Assembly: GCF_025380365.1 (NCBI RefSeq)
Contig: NZ_JAOCQF010000004.1
Coordinates: 87,748-151,747 of the forward strand
Direction: 5' to 3'
DNA from: Albidovulum sediminis
GTDB taxonomy: Bacteria; Pseudomonadota; Alphaproteobacteria; Rhodobacterales; Rhodobacteraceae
Length of the DNA stretch: 64,000 bases
A model generated the notes under the pieces. The model had not been told where the DNA came from. It made no database searches and worked only from the letters and a program-made list of their open reading frames with translations. How positions within the stretch are numbered: the first letter of the stretch is position 1; each line of letters begins with the position of its first letter. Of this stretch, positions 60,758 through 64,000 are shown in pieces. The position numbers and the translations under genes are program-made.

Positions 60758-62911
60758 GTGAAAAAGCCCCTGATCTTCGCGGCGCTGGCCGCAGTCGTCA
60801 GTTATCTGATCTGGCACATCGGGCGGACCCCCCCCGACCTTGCGATGCTGCGGTCCTATCTGGACGATCTTGCGGCGCTGAAGGCGGAAAGCCCTGTTCT
60901 TGTCGCTGCCTACTTCTTCCTTGCCTATGTCCTCGTGACCGCGCTTTCGCTGCCGTTCGCGGTGTGGATATCGCTCGCGATCGGGGCGCTTTTCGGTTTC
61001 GGATGGGGTCTGCTCATCGTCTCGTTCGCCTCGACGATCGGGGCGACGCTTGCCTTTCTCGTCTCGCGCTACCTCCTGTCGGACTGGGTGCATGACCGCT
61101 TCGGCTCCCGCCTTGCCGCGATCGACGAAGGCATGCGCCGCGATGGCGCCTTCTACCTCTTCACGCTGCGGCTGATCCCGGTGTTCCCGTTCTTTGCGAT
61201 CAACCTCCTGATGGGGCTGACGCCGATCCGGGTGCTGACCTACTATCTGGTGAGCCAGGTCGGCATGCTTGCCGGCACGGCCGTCTATGTGAACGCCGGA
61301 ACGCAGATCGGCCAGCTTGAAAGCGTTTCGGGCATCCTGTCGCTGCCGATGATCCTGTCGTTCGCCCTTCTGGGAATGTTCCCCTGGATCGCGAAACTGG
61401 CCCTGTCGGTCATCCGGCGTCGGCGCGTCTATTCCCGCTGGCGCAGGCCCGCGCGGTTCGAACGCAACCTGATCGTCATCGGCGGTGGCGCAGCCGGTCT
61501 CGTCTCGGCCTACATCGCCGCGGCGGTGAAGGCCAAGGTCACGCTGATCGAGGGGCACCGGATGGGCGGCGACTGCCTGAATTACGGCTGCGTGCCTTCC
61601 AAGGCGCTGATCCGTTCGGCCAAGCTGGCCCATCAGATGCGCCATGCCGATCACTACGGGCTGGCGCCGGCCTCTCCGGAGTTCTCGTTCCGGCGGGTGT
61701 TCGAGCGTATCCATCAGGTGATCGCCGCGATCGAGCCGCACGACAGCGTCGAGCGGTACGAAGGGCTCGGCGTCGAGGTCTTGCAGGGGCAGGCGCGGCT
61801 GGTCGATCCCTGGACGGTCGAGGTCACATTTCCCGACGGCACGAAGCGGTCGCTCACAACCCGCGCGATGGTGCTTGCTACGGGCGCGGCGCCCTTCGTT
61901 CCGCCGCTTCCGGGGCTGGACGAGGTTGGCTATCTCACCTCGGACACGCTCTGGGACAGTTTCGTGCAGCGTGACGAGGTTCCGCGCCGGCTGGTGATCC
62001 TGGGTGGCGGCCCCATCGGCTGCGAACTGGCGCAAAGCTTCGCGCGCCTCGGCGCCGAGGTCACCCAGATCGAGATGCTGCCGCGCATCATGATCCGCGA
62101 GGATGCCGAGGTATCGGAATATGCCCGCCGATCGCTCGAGGCTGACGGGGTGCGGGTGCTGACCGGCCACAAGGCGATCGCCTGCGGCGTGTCGGACGGG
62201 GCCAAGTGGATCGAGGTCGAAGCGGGCGGAACGCGGTTCCGGATCGAGTTCGACGACATCATCGTTGCGGTCGGCCGGGCGGCGCGCCTGAAGGGCTACG
62301 GGCTCGAGGATCTCGGCATCCCCGCGAACCGGGTGATCGAGACGAACGAATACCTCGAAACTCTCTATCCCAACATCTTCGCGGCGGGCGATGTCGCGGG
62401 GCCCTACCAGTTCACCCACACCGCCGCGCATCAGGCCTGGTTTGCCGCGGTCAACGCGCTTTTCGGCTTTGCCAGACGGTTCAAGGCCGACTACCGGGTG
62501 GTTCCCTGGGCCACCTTCACCGACCCAGAGGTCGCGCGCGTCGGGTTGAACGAGCAGGAAGCCCGTGAAAAGGGCATCCCGCATGAGGTCACGCGCTTTG
62601 GCATCGACGACCTCGACCGGGCCATCGCCGACGGTTCGGCGCATGGCTTTGTCAAGGTGCTGACCGTGCCGGGCCGCGACCGCATCCTGGGCGTCACCAT
62701 CGTCGGCGAACACGCGGGCGATCTGCTGGCCGAGTTCGTGCTGGCGATGAAGCACGGCCTGGGCCTGAATAAGATCCTGGGCACCATCCACACCTACCCC
62801 ACCCTGGCCGAGGCCAACAAGTTCGCGGCGGGCGAATGGCGCAAGGCGCATGTTAACCCCTCGGTCCTGCGCTGGCTTGAAAGGCTGCACGACTGGAGAC
62901 GCGGGGCATGA
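60758..62911 (+). CDS. TVP38/TMEM64 membrane domain fused to a dihydrolipoamide-dehydrogenase-like flavoprotein
   Basis: A two-part protein of about 717 residues. The N-terminal 220 residues hold several membrane segments of the TVP38/DedA-like family (AYFFLAYVLVTALSLPFAVW, LLIVSFASTIGATLAFLVS). The C-terminal 490 residues are a pyridine nucleotide-disulfide oxidoreductase: LIVIGGGAAGLVSAYIAAA, redox disulfide GGDCLNYGCVPSKALIR, NAD motif VILGGGPIGCELAQSF, and HTYPTLAEANK at the dimer interface. It probably transfers electrons at the membrane. The start is uncertain: GTG at 60758 is preferred, but a TTG at 60686 would add 24 residues. Confidence 0.87.
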   Translation: MKKPLIFAALAAVVSYLIWHIGRTPPDLAMLRSYLDDLAALKAESPVLVAAYFFLAYVLVTALSLPFAVWISLAIGALFGFGWGLLIVSFASTIGATLAFLVSRYLLSDWVHDRFGSRLAAIDEGMRRDGAFYLFTLRLIPVFPFFAINLLMGLTPIRVLTYYLVSQVGMLAGTAVYVNAGTQIGQLESVSGILSLPMILSFALLGMFPWIAKLALSVIRRRRVYSRWRRPARFERNLIVIGGGAAGLVSAYIAAAVKAKVTLIEGHRMGGDCLNYGCVPSKALIRSAKLAHQMRHADHYGLAPASPEFSFRRVFERIHQVIAAIEPHDSVERYEGLGVEVLQGQARLVDPWTVEVTFPDGTKRSLTTRAMVLATGAAPFVPPLPGLDEVGYLTSDTLWDSFVQRDEVPRRLVILGGGPIGCELAQSFARLGAEVTQIEMLPRIMIREDAEVSEYARRSLEADGVRVLTGHKAIACGVSDGAKWIEVEAGGTRFRIEFDDIIVAVGRAARLKGYGLEDLGIPANRVIETNEYLETLYPNIFAAGDVAGPYQFTHTAAHQAWFAAVNALFGFARRFKADYRVVPWATFTDPEVARVGLNEQEAREKGIPHEVTRFGIDDLDRAIADGSAHGFVKVLTVPGRDRILGVTIVGEHAGDLLAEFVLAMKHGLGLNKILGTIHTYPTLAEANKFAAGEWRKAHVNPSVLRWLERLHDWRRGA

Positions 62912-63528
62912 TCGACCGGCATCTGCTGCCGCTTCAGCGCAGGGTTCTTGCGCCTGTGGCCGCGATGCTTGTCGCGCGTGACGTGTCCGCCGACCGGATC
63001 ACGCTGGCAGGTTTTGCGATCGGCGCCCTGGCGCTGCCGGCGCTCTGGCTCGGGTGGAACCATCTCGCGCTTGGGCTGATCGTCATCAACCGGATCGCGG
63101 ACGGGCTGGACGGAGCGGTGGCGCGGATGGTCGGCCCGACCGACCGCGGCGCCTTTCTGGACATCGCTCTCGATTTCGTCTTCTACGCACTCATTCCCCT
63201 GGGCTTTGCGCTGGGCGATCCGGCGCAGAACGCCCTTCCCGCCGCGGTGCTGATCGCCGCCTTCGTCGGCACGGGGTCGAGCTTCCTGGCCTTCTCGACC
63301 ATTGCCGCCCAACGCGGGATCAGTGCCGCAGGCTATCCCGCCAAGGGCATCTACTATCTTGGCGGGCTGACCGAAGGCGCCGAGACCATCGCCTTCCTGG
63401 CCGCGACCTGCCTCTGGCCCGCGCAGTTTCCGCTGCTGGCCACCGTGTTCGCCGCGGCTTGTGCCGTCACCACCCTTACGCGCTGGCGCATGGGCTGGGT
63501 AGCCTTCGGCTCCGGGCCTGCTGTGTAA
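62908..63528 (+). CDS. CDP-alcohol phosphatidyltransferase family protein
   Basis: A 206-residue integral membrane protein. The catalytic motif is read as DGLDGAVARMVGPTDRGAFLD followed by IALD (DG..AR...G...D...D; shown in two parts), which binds CDP-diacylglycerol and metal. Such enzymes attach an alcohol such as glycerol phosphate, inositol or serine to a lipid. It overlaps the fusion gene by ATGA, so the two products are likely to act at the same membrane. The alcohol substrate is unknown. Confidence 0.87.
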   Translation: MIDRHLLPLQRRVLAPVAAMLVARDVSADRITLAGFAIGALALPALWLGWNHLALGLIVINRIADGLDGAVARMVGPTDRGAFLDIALDFVFYALIPLGFALGDPAQNALPAAVLIAAFVGTGSSFLAFSTIAAQRGISAAGYPAKGIYYLGGLTEGAETIAFLAATCLWPAQFPLLATVFAAACAVTTLTRWRMGWVAFGSGPAV

Positions 63529-63890
63529 CCGTCCGGAACCGGCCCGGATTCGGCGGGGCGAATCCTCCCCTTCAGCCCCACAGGTTGCGTGGTACGGCCG
63601 AATCCGCCGCGCGCACCGGGTTGATTCCATCGGGAAGGGCGGCCTGAGCGGCGATTCGTACCGTTCTTCCGACCCCGACACATGGGAGGGATGGCGAAAC
63701 CGGGGCGGGCCGCCGCTTCATCGCATCTGCGGGTCGGGAATCACGCCTCACGCGACGGGTGAAGGGTCGAAGCGCCGCGGCTCCCTTCCAGGCCATGCAA
63801 AGAAGGGCGGAATGCGGTTCAGGCCGGCCCTTCGGGGGGCGCCCCCTGCACGGGGTTCCTGCCACCCGCCGAACAGCCGGAAACCGCAAG
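63529..63890. other. Intergenic region before the rrn promoter
   Basis: About 360 nt with no credible gene. Just after the phosphatidyltransferase stop, GGATTCG-N6-CGAATCC (63546-63565) could end its transcript, though only a short TCCCCTT follows. The rest looks like spacer DNA upstream of an rRNA operon. Confidence 0.55.
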
Positions 63891-63892
63891 CT

Positions 63893-63921
63893 GAAAAATC
63901 TCGCTTTTCTCGCGATTTTTC
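63893..63921 (+). promoter_or_regulatory. AT-rich UP-element-like dyad
   Basis: GAAAAATC (63893-63900) and GATTTTTC (63914-63921) are perfect inverted copies around 13 nt that contain TCTCGC twice. It lies directly upstream of the -35 hexamer of the predicted rRNA promoter, where an A/T-rich UP element contacting the RNA polymerase alpha subunit is expected. Confidence 0.6.
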
Positions 63922-63924
63922 CTC

Positions 63925-63953
63925 TTGCGGACCCTGTCGTGGGTCCGTAGATA
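63925..63953 (+). promoter_or_regulatory. Predicted rRNA operon promoter
   Basis: TTGCGG (63925-63930), exactly 17 nt, then TAGATA (63948-63953). The following TAGCCCCTCACCGAAGCGAA resembles, from memory, the leader just before 16S rRNA genes of Rhodobacteraceae. The spacer carries a 7-bp dyad CGGACCC-N6-GGGTCCG. The 16S gene itself would lie to the right of the window, so this call depends on the next sequence. Confidence 0.65.
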
Positions 63954-64000
63954 GCCCCTCACCGAAGCGAACGATGCTTTGGACGGCGGGACGGTCGAAG

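Noticed and set aside
63572..63889. 105-codon minus-strand frame near the right edge
   Set aside because: Basic, low-complexity product with no start signal, in the spacer before a predicted rRNA promoter.

Overview
The window is a GC-rich, densely packed alphaproteobacterial chromosome segment, most likely from a Rhodobacterales (Roseobacter/Rhodobacter-type) bacterium. The reasons are: many ATGA start/stop overlaps; a threonine dehydrogenase whose structural-zinc loop is replaced in the way I recall from roseobacters; GC-rich palindromes ending in GTATTTG-like tails of the kind scattered through Rhodobacteraceae; several THF-linked dimethylglycine/sarcosine dehydrogenase paralogues; and a right edge that looks like the promoter and leader of an rRNA operon. 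No tRNA, CRISPR array, insertion sequence or prophage was seen.

Layout. 1-2214: end of a neighbouring gene, a DEAD-box RNA helicase and a LuxR-type regulator with a degenerate receiver. 2582-7227: a serine-cycle module (serine-glyoxylate aminotransferase, malyl-CoA lyase, malate-CoA ligase alpha/beta and a small orphan protein). 7232-21100: a LysR gene diverging from a long operon with two dimethylglycine-dehydrogenase-like flavoproteins, a quinone-oxidoreductase-like ADH and its truncated twin, an MttB-type methyltransferase lacking pyrrolysine, a hydroxyacid dehydrogenase, a GMC oxidoreductase and a HyuA protein. 21389-24079: three Tad pilus proteins (vWA TadG, two TadE/F). 24084-27223: a sulfatase/phosphonate monoester hydrolase-type gene diverging from a DeoR repressor and an inositol-monophosphatase-family gene. 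27220-34858: a GcvA-like LysR, a third dimethylglycine/sarcosine dehydrogenase, a class V aminotransferase, tdh-kbl (threonine to glycine) and an XRE-cupin regulator. 34890-44424: an operon that fits lysine breakdown through 2-aminoadipate and glutaryl-CoA. 44550-59396: a BetI-like repressor diverging from a large island that looks built to import and demethylate an N- or S-methylated zwitterion. 59427-63528: a DUF2478-like NTPase, a small secreted protein, a TVP38-flavoprotein fusion and a CDP-alcohol phosphatidyltransferase. 63925 onward: predicted rrn promoter.

The common theme is C1, glycine and methylated-amine metabolism. Three DMGDH-family enzymes, an MttB homologue and a GcvT-like protein can strip methyl groups onto tetrahydrofolate. 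Threonine is split to glycine. The serine-cycle module can move one-carbon units and glyoxylate into malate and acetyl-CoA. Regulators sit next to each block, and dyad sites can be seen in several of the divergent promoters.

The best candidate for an undescribed system is the BetI-controlled island at 44550-59396. It holds a class III aminotransferase, two phytoene-desaturase-like flavoproteins, a GcvT protein, two Rieske oxygenases, a PotFGHI-type ABC importer, a DMSP-lyase-family cupin and a phosphoethanolamine-methyltransferase-like enzyme. Its two operon fronts carry related TTGAC half-sites. The lysine operon, with a fused E1 and an acyltransferase-fold protein lacking the malonyl-binding Arg, is second. 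All functions come from reading the sequence; no database search was run.
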